NCBI GenBank assembly: GCA_023213395.1
Contig: CM041465.1
Coordinates: forward strand, 131,447,741-131,511,740
Direction: 5' to 3'
DNA from: Cycas panzhihuaensis
Lineage: Eukaryota > Cycadophyta
DNA: 64,000 nucleotides
Shown here: positions 11,011 through 20,964 of the stretch, piece by piece
Layout: each line of letters starts with the position of its first letter
Numbering within the stretch: the first letter of the stretch is position 1
The notes under the pieces: model-generated
The model's database searches: none
Told to the model about the DNA's origin: nothing
Seen by the model: the letters and a program-made list of their open reading frames with translations, nothing else
Program-made: the position numbers and the translations under genes

Positions 11011-12015
11011 ACCAATTTCTTTATATATAAATAAATAAAGATTGATTATATTATATATTAATCATTACAACTGGAATCATGAATATAACACTCTTGTATA
11101 TATGATCTTATACTTAGATAGTTATGACACTCTAGTTTTCAATCTCTCATATAATATGTATATTGTATCGAATCATTGTCAAGTCTAGTTTAATTAGGTA
11201 ATGGATCTAAATGTAAATATTAAAAATTATTTTGGTTTAGAATTAGATATTAGAAATGTAGGTGAAAACTCTCAAATGTTAATAGAAGAACAACTTCATG
11301 ATATCAATAAGTTTGATGCCTAAGAAGAAGAAGAACTAAAATAGTTTATGAGAGCACAACAAGAAAAGTCTTGAACGAGAAAGATAGAAGTAAAGAACAA
11401 TCTAGTGATGTTTCAAACATGGTGAAGATTCTTAATAATAAAGAAAAGAAGGAAGATTAATAAACATAGATTTATATACAATAAACATCTTCTGCCATCT
11501 CATGAATAAGTACTTGATGAAGAAGGTAATTATATTTTATACCATGACCTAACCCTACCACTAGATTCCCAAAATGATCCACCTTTAAGCATCAACTCAG
11601 AACCTAAACCTATATCATCGTGAAGCAATAACTCTAATATAAGTAACAGTTCGATGAGACCTTCTACAACTTGTGGTTCATATTCTTCTCCCTCTTTTAG
11701 GTGATTAAAATTATAAAAATATAAAAGTGAGTAGATATTGGATCTTTCTTATCTTTTAGATTTTTGAAAATCTAAGACCTTTATTTTTAATCTTGTATTT
11801 TCTTAGTGATTTCTTTTAAGTCACTCATAAAGTGGTTTCATATCAACATCACTTTATGTTACATTTATAAGAGGGTTAATTTTGAAAAAGTAAATTCTCA
11901 CTTATTCTTATCTCTTATTAAATATAAGATATTAATAAGATCTGAAAAATATAATTTATTATAAAGTAGATAGATACTTCTTGAATCAACATCTTCTACA
12001 ACTTTTGAGAAAGCC
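11011..12015. other. AT-rich flank, possibly more pararetroviral sequence
   Basis: A single plus-strand frame of about 170 codons with a handful of stops runs from an ATG at 11201 to about 11711. Its peptide is acidic and Ser/Asn/Pro-rich and resembles nothing I can name. It lies where the sequence downstream of the pararetroviral RNase H (3613) would continue if both LINEs were removed, and it leads to a region with a TATATAAG box at 12055. This is consistent with a second ORF and promoter region of an endogenous pararetrovirus. That reading rests on position and composition only. Confidence 0.3.
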
Positions 12016-13184
12016 TTCCACTATCCCTCAAAGATGTTTTTTTAAATTTTATTTTTATATAAGTATTTATTTTTTATGTAAATATTATAAGCTTCTTATG
12101 TAATCGATTAGAAGATTCTTGAGTAATAGAAGTTTTGAGGTTGTTTAAGGTTCTTATTTTCTTCTCTTGTGTTCTTATTATAAAGATTATGCTATGCTAA
12201 TTTTATTTTGAGTCAAGTCCATTTGAGAGTAATATAAGCTTTGGTTTTGTTTAAATCTTGCTTTCTTCTTTTGTACCCTCATTCTCCTCCTCATATGTCA
12301 TGAAAATGGTAATCATATTATCCTAACAGAGTAAAACGTTTATATAAATTTTAATTATTAATAAATTAGGTGCTTACTTTTCATGATGTACTATATGCGT
12401 TTAAGTAAGCTTGAGAGGCATATTATATGAAACTTTGTATTTGAATGAGTAGTTAAATAAAGTATTCATTTTCAAAATAAATTAGGCTTATAGATTTTTT
12501 TTTTAAATTATTAAATAAATTTAAAAGCTAGTTCACTTCTTTTATGTATTATATATAACAATGTTAAAATAAAATTTGGGATGTGAAACTATGTGGGTAA
12601 AAATGCACATACAATTTTGTAAAAGAATTCATAAATTTTATAAGTCTATAAATAGATGAAGTTAGACTATGAGCAGATCACAATCAGGCTACGAGTAGAT
12701 TATAGTCAGGGAAAGCAACTGCAAGTCGATAATAACTAGATTGTAATTATAAATAGATTGCAACTTGACTCACAAGTATGAGCAGATCGTAGTCATGGGC
12801 ATGATTGTAACTTAATCATAGTTGATCATAGCCTAGGTTGCAAGTACAAGCTGATTGTAATTCAAATCATGATTGCAAGTTGATCATGGTTGTGAGCTAA
12901 ACACAATTTGGGTCAAGATTACAAGCTGATCATGGTTGTAAGCTCATCGCAGTCTGGGTCTTGATTACAAGTTGATCATAGTTTGGATCTTAATTACAAG
13001 CTAATTATGGTTCAGGTCATGGTTGTGAATAGATTGTGGTTTAGATTATGGTTACGAGATGATCATGGTTGAGGTCGTGGTTGTAAGAAGATCATGGTTC
13101 AATTCATGATTGTGAGTATATCATAGTCGAGGCTATAAATATGAGCTAATCATAGTTGGGGCCACAAGTATGAGCTAATTACAG
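12016..13184. repeat. Tandem duplication of 1,169 bp, unit 1
   Basis: The bases 'ttccactatccctcaaagat' at 12016 recur at 13185, and everything between recurs in the same order through about 14353. By eye the two units differ at about 25 positions plus one or two T-run indels, so they are about 98% identical. Each unit holds a flank of about 545 bp (with TATATAAG at 12055) followed by the first 620 bp of the gypsy-A LTR. The duplication therefore happened after that element inserted. The junction shares only TT, which suggests end-joining or replication slippage. Confidence 0.9.
12562..13184 (+). repeat. Partial gypsy-A LTR created by the 1,169-bp duplication
   Basis: Carries the first 620 bp of the LTR, including most of the 29-bp array, and is cut where the duplication unit ends. 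It has no internal region behind it, so it is a by-product of duplication and not a solo LTR. Confidence 0.85.
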
Positions 13185-14353
13185 TTCCACTATCCCTCAA
13201 AGATGTTTTTTTAAATTTTATTTTTATATAAGCATTTATTTTTTATGTAAATATTATAAGCTTCTTATGTAATCGATTAGAAGATTCTTGAGTAATAGAT
13301 GTTTTGAGGTTGTTTAAGGTTCTTATTTTCTTCTCTTGTGTTCTTATTATAAAGATTATGCTATGCTAATTTTATTTTGAGTCAAGTCCATTTGAGAGTA
13401 ATATAAGCTTTGGTTTTGTTTAAATCTTGCTTTCTTCTTTTGTACCCTCATTCTCCTCCTCATATGTCATGAAAATGGTAATCATATTATCCTAACAGAG
13501 TAAAATGTTTATATAAATTTTAATTATTAATAAATTAGGTGCTTACTTTTCATGATGTACTATATGCGTTTAAGTAAGCTTGAGAGGCATATTATATAAA
13601 ACTTTGTATTTGAATGAGTAGTTAAATAAAGTATTCATTTTCAAAATAAATTAGGCTTATAGATTTTTTTTTAAATTATTAAATAAATTTAAAAGCTAGT
13701 TCACTTCTTTTATGTATTATATATAACAATGTTAAAATGAAATTTGGGATGTGAAACTGTGTGGGTAAAAATGCACATACAGTTTTGTAAAAGAATTCAT
13801 AAATTTTATAAGTCTATAAATAGATGAAGTTAGACTATGAGCAGATCGCAATCAGGCTACGAGTAGATTATAGTCAGGGAAAGCAACTGCAAATAGATAA
13901 TAACTAGATTGTAATTATAAATAGATTGCAACTTGACTCACAAGTATGAGCAGATCATAGTCATGGGCATGATTGTAACTTAATCATAGTTGATCATAGC
14001 CTAGGTTGCAAGTACAAGCTGATTGTAATTCAAATCGTGATTGCAAGTTGATCATGGTTGTGAGCTAAACACAGTTTGGGTCAAGATTACAAGCTGATCA
14101 TGGTTGTAAGCTCATCGCAGTCTGGGTCTTGATTACGAGTTGATCGTAGTTTGGGTCTTAATTACAAGCTAATTATGGTTCAGGTCATGGTTGTGAATAG
14201 ATTGTGGTTTAGATTATGGTTACAAGATGATCATGGTTGAGGTCGTGGTTGTAAGAAGATCATGGTTTAATTCATGATTGTGAGTATATCATAGTCGAGG
14301 CTATAAATATGAGCTAATTGTAGTTGGGGCCACAAGTATGAGCTAATTGCAGT
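13185..14353. repeat. Tandem duplication of 1,169 bp, unit 2
   Basis: Second unit of the direct duplication starting at 12016. Only this unit continues into the rest of the LTR (to 14784). Unit 1 therefore contains an orphan partial LTR (12562-13184) and unit 2 the genuine 5' LTR. Confidence 0.9.
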
Positions 14354-14784
14354 TAACATTACAAGCTGATTATAATCTAAACATAATTATGAGCAAGTTG
14401 TAATTAAAGACTATAATCTAAGAGTAAACTAAATGTATTTTTGAATATTAATTGATGTAATGAGCCAACTATTATTAGTTGTTTTTAGTTGTAATTAATA
14501 GTGGTTGAAACCATTGAAATGTTGTAAATAAATAAGGATGGGATAATATGTCTATGTATATGGGATGAGAGGGGTTTAAACATCATTTCGCTAAAGTCTT
14601 ATTATTGTAAGCTTGATTAGCTAGTCAGCTTTCTATGTATCACTAGGTCTGCATTCTGTTGTGAGAAGGTCAAACACAATTCCCTATGTTAATGATATTA
14701 TGTTTTGCATTATGATGGGTGTTTCTTATACTTACCTTATTCATTCGGTTAATGACTTATAGATGAATAAGTGGATGATACACA
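13730..14784 (+). repeat. gypsy-A 5' LTR
   Basis: Begins TGTTAAAATG and ends GATACACA, i.e. TG...CA. It aligns with 44973-46044 along its whole length. It contains a 29-bp minisatellite (about 13830-14400), then a TATA-like 'gtaaataaataagg' near 14524 and a conserved tail. After the end comes TTGGTTCTATTGCC, a possible decayed primer-binding site starting TGG; I could not assign its tRNA. Confidence 0.8.
13830..14400 (+). repeat. 29-bp minisatellite inside the gypsy-A 5' LTR
   Basis: Degenerate head-to-tail units of 29 bases. Clear successive units start at the 'tcttgattac...', 'tcttaattac...', 'tcatggttgt...' and 'ttatggttac...' positions between 14128 and 14330. The core is roughly R-A-G-C-T-G-A-T-C-A-T-G-G-T-T, containing the palindrome TGATCA or ATGATCAT. 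About 19 units fit. The partial LTR (12662-13184) and the 3' LTR (45062-45670) carry the same array, so it belongs to the element and is not a local expansion. Confidence 0.8.
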
Positions 14785-15454
14785 TTGGTTCTATTGCCTA
14801 ATAAAAGTCGAGTGAATGAAAATGACATAATAAACAAAGATGAATAAACAAATGGGACCACTTCCATACCACCCAAGGTAGAAAAGGAATCACAAAGAGA
14901 ATGCATAGAGTGATAGGATAATGATAGACTCTAGATAGGAGTAAGAAAATAAAGATTTATAATCATGCTAAGGAAGTAAGTGAAGAGGCGACTAGTTGCT
15001 AACTTGATTAGAAGGAGAAAATCAAGTGTGGAAGGTAAAAGGTAAACAGAGGCGAAAATAATTAGAGAGTCTATCAAAGAAAAGACAATATAAGTTAAAG
15101 ATAACTAATGGTATGCATTAGAAGAGGATCCCATTGGAATAGAAGTCTAAGAGAGAAAAAGTAATAAAGACCTTATTGAAGATTTACCATCTCAAGAAGG
15201 TAAAAATAGTTCAATTGAATTAAAATTATATAGTATAATAGAGAGGGAGTGGAACCATCATTGGTTGGAAGTCAAAACCCCTTTAAGTCACATTTTAAAT
15301 CCTTTGTTTAAGTCAACAATGGTAAGTGAGGAGGGAGTGCAGGACGTGAAATCCCATCGTCAAACCAATTGCCTTTTACCAATGCGAGACGAAGTGATAA
15401 TTAACCATTGAATAGAATGGGTCAAAGGAGTAGAGCAGAACTAGTCAAGCCTTG
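14785..15454 (+). other. gypsy-A leader, no convincing coding sequence
   Basis: Purine-rich, stop-dense sequence between the 5' LTR and recognisable gag. It likely contains the untranslated leader and a decayed gag N-terminus. Confidence 0.4.
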
Positions 15455-16311
15455 TATTATTATACAAAATGATTCTGTCTTTTCAAGCATACAATTTGAT
15501 GGATCTATAGAGTCATGAGATCATTTAGTATTATTTAAAAACATACTAAAAATAAAGAAAGTCACAAACCCAAAGAAGATAAAAGCTTTATTTTTTTCCC
15601 ACATTACATGACGTAGTAATTATATGGTTCTAGTATATTGCAATATATAACTTATCATGAGAAAGATTATAAGATTAATTTTGGATCAATTCCAAAAATT
15701 GATAGATCCCATGGCCATCTTTCATGCCTTAGAGGAAATAAAGTAATATCTTGGAGAGTCTATAAATGATTTTAATGGTTGAATAAGGATAGTAATAAAC
15801 AAGATGCAACTCATAATGACAATTAACCTGATGTTAGTAATGAAATATTTTATTTGAGGCTTAATCCCACAATTAAAGGATAAAGTTATATTGCACCTAA
15901 TAAATAACTATGAACAAGTATGTGAGTTAGCCATGAAGTTTGAAAATCAAATGAAGACTACGTACTCTCAATAAGTAGTTTAATATATAGGACAACTGGG
16001 TCCAACTTTTCCTCAATCATCATTAGGAGTGTAAACATAAGAAACATATAATCAAACACTCTAGATGGGAACAAATATAGAGATTGAAGCATTGAGAAAA
16101 GAGATGGAAGACTTGAAACAACAATCGTTAGTATTAATACTTGCTAACGTGCACCAAAATTAAGAAATAGAAAAATTACGTGTAGAGTTAGCTAGATTGT
16201 ATCTGAAAAACTCACATGATAATATGTGGTGCCCCCCATCTTGCAATTAGTAAGGTCATTTAAGGAATAAACATGATAAAACATCAATGTAGTATGAATA
16301 TTATAAAAAAA
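15455..16311 (+). pseudogene. gypsy-A gag, first part
   Basis: The plus frame reads FDGSIES.DHLVLFKNILKI (15498-15555), then ALEEIK.YLGESINDFNG (about 15725-15778) and the end of the retrotransposon gag domain near 15960, with about ten stops. A coiled-coil-like segment (EIEALRKEMEDLKQQ) follows at 16078-16125. The reading is cut at 16311 by the Tat-type element and resumes at 38090 with the zinc-knuckle part. Gag forms the virus-like particle and packages element RNA. Confidence 0.65.
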
Positions 16312-16316
16312 CTAAC
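16312..16316. repeat. Target-site duplication CTAAC, left
   Basis: CTAAC directly precedes the left LTR end of the Tat-type element and recurs directly after its right LTR end (38085-38089). Five bases is the normal length for Ty3/gypsy integrase. Confidence 0.85.
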
Positions 16317-19300
16317 TGGAATCGCATTTATGGGATGGTAACCATATTTGGTTATGATTGGGTTAATCAACAAAGTGTTTCAGAATCTAAGGTCAATCTG
16401 ACAAGTGAGAAAGATCACCCACATAGGGCATCCGTGCGTTAGAATGCAAGTTCAGGACCTACGAATGGTGCACAACTCCCTTTTAGATAACTCAACTTTA
16501 GTTCTAAGGGTAAAAGGAGTGAGGGATATCCTTGGTTTCCTGAGTAACCTCAAGTAGGTCCTCCCACCCTTGGATGGTCGAAGGAGGGAGGTAAGGTCAA
16601 ATGAGGGAATGGCTCCTCGCTGAAGGAAAAGTGTGTAAATGAGGTGTTTTCAAACAAACAATGCAGGAGGTGCACGCTTATGGAAAGGAGATTGGGTAAC
16701 CACCCCACGAGCGGAACCAACCCAAAAGGAAGGGTGCTAAGGCTACCTAGCTACTACAGATATGACAAGATGGGGGGGGAACGACCTAGAGGTAAGGTCT
16801 TCCCTAATCCAACATACCCAAGGTGGGCTTGGGGATGTGAGGTGACAACAAAAAGGGGTTTTCACCATTTTGAGTATAAAGGTTTTGGTGCTCTATGTGT
16901 TGTGGTGAAGTGGTAGATGTATTGTTATGTTTGTTACAAATGGGAGAAAAATATAAACTCATAAATAAGCTCTCATTTACTCTCTAATATAACAACCTCA
17001 CTCTCCTTTCGATTTTTTATGAAAGAAAGAAAAGAAACAGAGAGGTTAGTCAAATATTTACAAACATACATGCAAGGGGTATAAGGCCAAACAAAGGGAC
17101 ATGCAACCAAGTGAGGAAGTAAAAGAATGCGATTCCTACTTCATGCACTTCCCTAGATGAGTAAAGGAATTAAAACACAGGCAAATGATGGATGTAGGAT
17201 TATTTCTTTACTCTTTGTCCTTTTTTATTTCACGTATGCAAGCAAACAAATTTTAAATAAGAGAAATAGAGTTACAAGAAAAGAGGTGGCAGTGCACTTG
17301 GAAGATCGCACGACCAGATGAATATGTTCCCTCATGTTGCACTCGCTTCCCTCTTCCTTTCCCCAAATGTGAGTGGCGTAGAGCGGTGGTGTTGGGGCTT
17401 ACTTACCTTCCCCAAGTAGAAAAGGAAAAAAGTAAGAAAGGAAAAGAGAAATGGATATATAAAAACATTAGAAAGTAATAAGGAAATAAAGGAGAAAGAT
17501 GTACCCAGGATGACATGCTTCTTCCTCCTCCACGCGTGGTGTAGCAAGAACCTACAATCAAAGAGTATTTCCCTTTCCCAAGGGGTTGCTAGGGTACAAG
17601 ATATATATGTATACAAAAGTATATAAACTGATACCAACAAGTATTTTAATCGAGTAAAACTCTTAGTTAAGAGACAATTTCCAACCTTCTCTATGCTAGT
17701 AAGATAAGAAAATGAATGGAGATGGTTAGCCTCGGAATGGATAACCCTCCAAAACACACACCTCCACGTTGTATAAGCACATAAACAATAGGTAATGACA
17801 GAATAATAGAGGCTAAATATATGATCGACGGGCTATAAAAGGGCTACAAATTTTGCTAATATTACAAAAGTCACGATGCACAACTTTTGTAACCCAAGAT
17901 TAATCCAACACCCAAAGGCAAGGTGGGGTATGATTGGGGGTTATAATCTTTGCCTATGTAAGGCTCACAAGGATGGAGCAAGTGTAGTAATGGGCTACAT
18001 ATGCTACTACTAACAATGGCTTCTCTTCTAAGAGCTCTTTGGTAGCCCAAGGGAAGCACATATGAGGGAGAGGAAAAGGGGAGAAGGGGGTTGCCCTTGA
18101 GAAGAAGGCCTTACTAGGTTATGGAACCTACCTTGGCTCCTTTCACTTATCTTTTTGAGACCTCTTCATCGCTGCCTCCTTGGAGAAACCAAGGAAGAGC
18201 AGGAAGGTATGGAGGACAGACAAAGAAAGATGGAGGGGATGCCTCCTTTGCACAATGGAAAACTGGAGAAAAGAGGGGGTATACAGGGTGTTTCTATCAC
18301 TTTTAAGGAACTTAAAAGGAACAAAATGAAATAAGAATGGGGGAATACCTGCTATAGATGAATTAGGAATAGATTTACCTGAGAAAATAGTAGAGAAAGG
18401 TAGTCCTACAGGGTTTGTAGGTGACTATGAAATATGGAGAGATAACCTTGGCAGAGTACAATACTTGTGCTTGGAGGTAAGCCTTGGAGCGTGTCTTACT
18501 TGAAGAGGCCTTATCTTAGGCTTGATGCCATGGATCTGAGCTATAAAGGACTGATCTCATGCTGGAACATAGGTATGTCAGGTATTGTAGGGCGTTTCTA
18601 CAAGAAAGGACCTATGAGAGAGCAAGCAGAGATGATAGAGAAGTGGAAGAAGAGAGTCTAAGAGAGAAAAAATGATGTCTTTATGGGTTTTAAACTTAAC
18701 CCTAGCTCAATTGAGCGATTAGGATTCAACTAGGGCTGGAAATACAAATTAGCCACATGGCAATTTCACAATAAATGCAAAATATTCCATAGCATATTTT
18801 AAAAAATAGTTTATGACAGTTGCCTCGCAGTAAATTTCATGGTACTGCGAAGTCTACCCCAGTACCATGATATTTATCGTGGCGCAGCGATAACATAAAA
18901 GACATAAAGAGCAGAAGGAGATGGGAGCCCTAAAAGAAGGTACTCTAGGCTTAGGAGGGTCTGACCCTCTATCCAAATGGCTAAGGACAATCATGAGGAA
19001 GAAATGACCTACGCTGGATGGAGCACCAAAGAGATAGAGTTCCCAAGGGGTTGGCAAATGGGTAAGAATATACCAATCACACCTAGCAACGTGCTAAAAG
19101 CTATGATGTGTCAATGGGGTTGTGAACAGATCACAAGGGCTCGTTAGTGCTTGGGACAACATGGAGATGCATAGGAGGGTCATGGAGTGCCATTGGGATC
19201 CATGTCCCGAGTCATCATAGGCTAGAATAATGTCAAGCAATATGATCAAGTAGCAGACGTAAGATGATCACTCAAATAAATTAATTAGTCATGTAGTGGA

Positions 19301-19413
19301 AAATAGATGCTTCAATTTACCTTTCTCAAGAATTGACAAAGGTAAAGGATAGAAGCGTACCTACACTTACCTGACTTGACTCACCAAAACCCATTCTCAA
19401 TAGCTAGGAAACA
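16317..19413 (-). repeat. Tat-type 3' LTR
   Basis: 3,097 bp and homologous to 35003-38084. Ends are TG...CA on the element's strand. Homologous landmarks include the CGCGAAG/CTGCGAAG motif near 18846 (37520 in the other LTR) and 'aagaaaggaaaagag' near 17430 (36120). No protein-coding content is recognised. Confidence 0.85.
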
Positions 19414-19647
19414 CTGCTCCCTTGGTAGAAGAGCCTCTCTACTTGGAGGCACAACACGATGGCGAATGTTGGTAACATAATGTTAGTGACATATATATAC
19501 AAACAAACATAACAATGGTATGAGCCAAGGGTGATGATAAGTGTCATGGCAGAATGTGTTGGCGTGGAGGTGAGGGCGAAACAACATAGGGGTTGCCTAT
19601 GTGTCACCCTATAGTCAACTGGCAATGATGATGGATGAGGGAGATGT
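19414..19647 (-). other. 3' UTR and polypurine tract of the Tat-type element
   Basis: On the minus strand the bases just before the left LTR read ACCAAGGGAGCAG followed by TGTTTCC, a reasonable polypurine tract for plus-strand priming. The rest is non-coding. Confidence 0.55.
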
Positions 19648-19879
19648 CCCCATTGTAGGAGTATAAGAAAAAGATGGTGATGACCACACACATGATTAGA
19701 CAGATGTCATGAATAAGGTGTTACATATATAAATAAGTCAAAATAATAGGGATTATGTGCTAAGAGTAGGGTAAAGAGACAAACCTAGTGGTTGCCTTAG
19801 TTTAACCTCATTAGCAGTAGACTTTCAAAGGTGTGAATAGATCGTGATGTGAAGGAAGGGATAACCCGAGACTTGGGTG

Positions 19880-20399
19880 CCTGAGCAACCAGACAAGTCT
19901 CTCAATGGGGGTCACTAAGTAGAGGGAGGCGATGCTCAAGGACGAGATGAACCAGGCTGTCTGCCTCATCGTTGAGAGCCCAAGGAATGTGTTGGATGTC
20001 AATAGAAGGAAAATAAGCCAACAAGGACCTAACGATCAAGGTGAGGGCTCTCAAGCATAGGCAATGCACTTGGTAGACTTGGGTGAGATGGGATACCGCA
20101 ACCTAAGAGTCATAAAAGAGGATGATAGGTCCATGGTGGAAGTAGAGCGCATCAGTAAGGGCCTCAATAACAATTGTGTATTTAGCTTTGTTATTAGTGG
20201 CTTCAATAATAACTGTGTATTCAACTTCATTATTAGTGGCTTTAGGAAGGAAGATCCTAAAATGCATGAAGTCATATCCACAAGGGTCATAGAGAATCCA
20301 TGCGATGGCAGAAGGGCCTAGGCTGCCATGGCTTCTACCATCGGTGAAGACAAGCAACGTTATGGTAGAAGGAATGGAGGTCTCGATAGGGTAAATCAA
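19880..20399 (-). pseudogene. Extra RNase H domain, copy 1 (downstream of integrase)
   Basis: The minus strand reads LLVFTDGRSHGSLGPSAIAWILYDP (20270-20350) with the first catalytic Asp, then IFLPKATNNEVEYTVII with the Glu. Next are IILFYDSQ with the second Asp (about 20100-20125) and HIPWALNDEADSLVH with the last Asp (about 19925-19970). It is an RNase H of the cellular/archaeal type known as a second RNase H in Tat elements. Bases 20164-20202 and 20203-20241 are a 39-bp in-frame duplication that doubles the Glu-containing ATNNE..Y segment. The domain lies 8 kb downstream of integrase rather than beside the first RNase H. Confidence 0.75.
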
Positions 20400-20933
20400 G
20401 GAAAAAGAGTACTAACAGGGTTGATGGGCGAAAAGGACTCAATGAAGGGAAGCAATTATGAGGGACTCAAGCAGCTATCAATAGGGGCTGTGAAGGGTAA
20501 GAGGACCCAAGGGTGAGGTTACCCGAGGACGAGGAAACTGATTTAGCAGACGAGATGGAAACGATAGTGAAAAGACCCCTCCGGGGTCCCAAAGCTCACT
20601 AAAGGAAGCGGGGTGTGATCTTGGATGGGGAGGGCACTTCCTTTGGGAGCCCTAGAGATATGAACGGGTAGCAAAAATGGGTTTAGGATGGTAAAATAAG
20701 CCAAATGAGTATAAACTCGGGTATGTTTGGAGATGGCACAAAAATCAAGACAGAAGGGGCCTCATAAGGCTAAAAGGGGATGCCATAAATGCACCCAAAG
20801 GATAAAAAGAAAAGAGGGCCACAGAGGCAAAATGGGAGATGAACCCAGAAAGCAAAGGTAACCAAGGGAGAGAGATGGTCCCAAGGGCTATCATAGCAAG
20901 AGAAAAGGAGGAGGTGCCCATCAGGGCACTCGC

Positions 20934-20943
20934 CTATATAAGG
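20934..20943 (+). promoter_or_regulatory. TATA box of PMD-type gene copy 1
   Basis: CTATATAAGG lies about 190 bases before a strong splice donor and is conserved in copy 2 at 24775-24785 (CATATATAAGG). Transcription would start near 20965-20970. It is oriented against the retrotransposon's own transcription. Confidence 0.55.
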
Positions 20944-20964
20944 AAAACTCGATGAAAATGGGAT

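Noticed and set aside
12562-13184. Solo LTR
   Set aside because: It ends inside the LTR at a duplication junction and its flank is duplicated with it.
12016-14353. CRISPR-like or satellite array
   Set aside because: The 29-bp units are contiguous and degenerate with no spacers, and the larger 1,169-bp repeat is a two-copy duplication in plant DNA.
17332-17757. 141-codon minus-strand open frame inside the Tat-type LTR
   Set aside because: Hydrophobic low-complexity peptide without motifs; its counterpart in the other LTR is shorter and broken, so it is not conserved.
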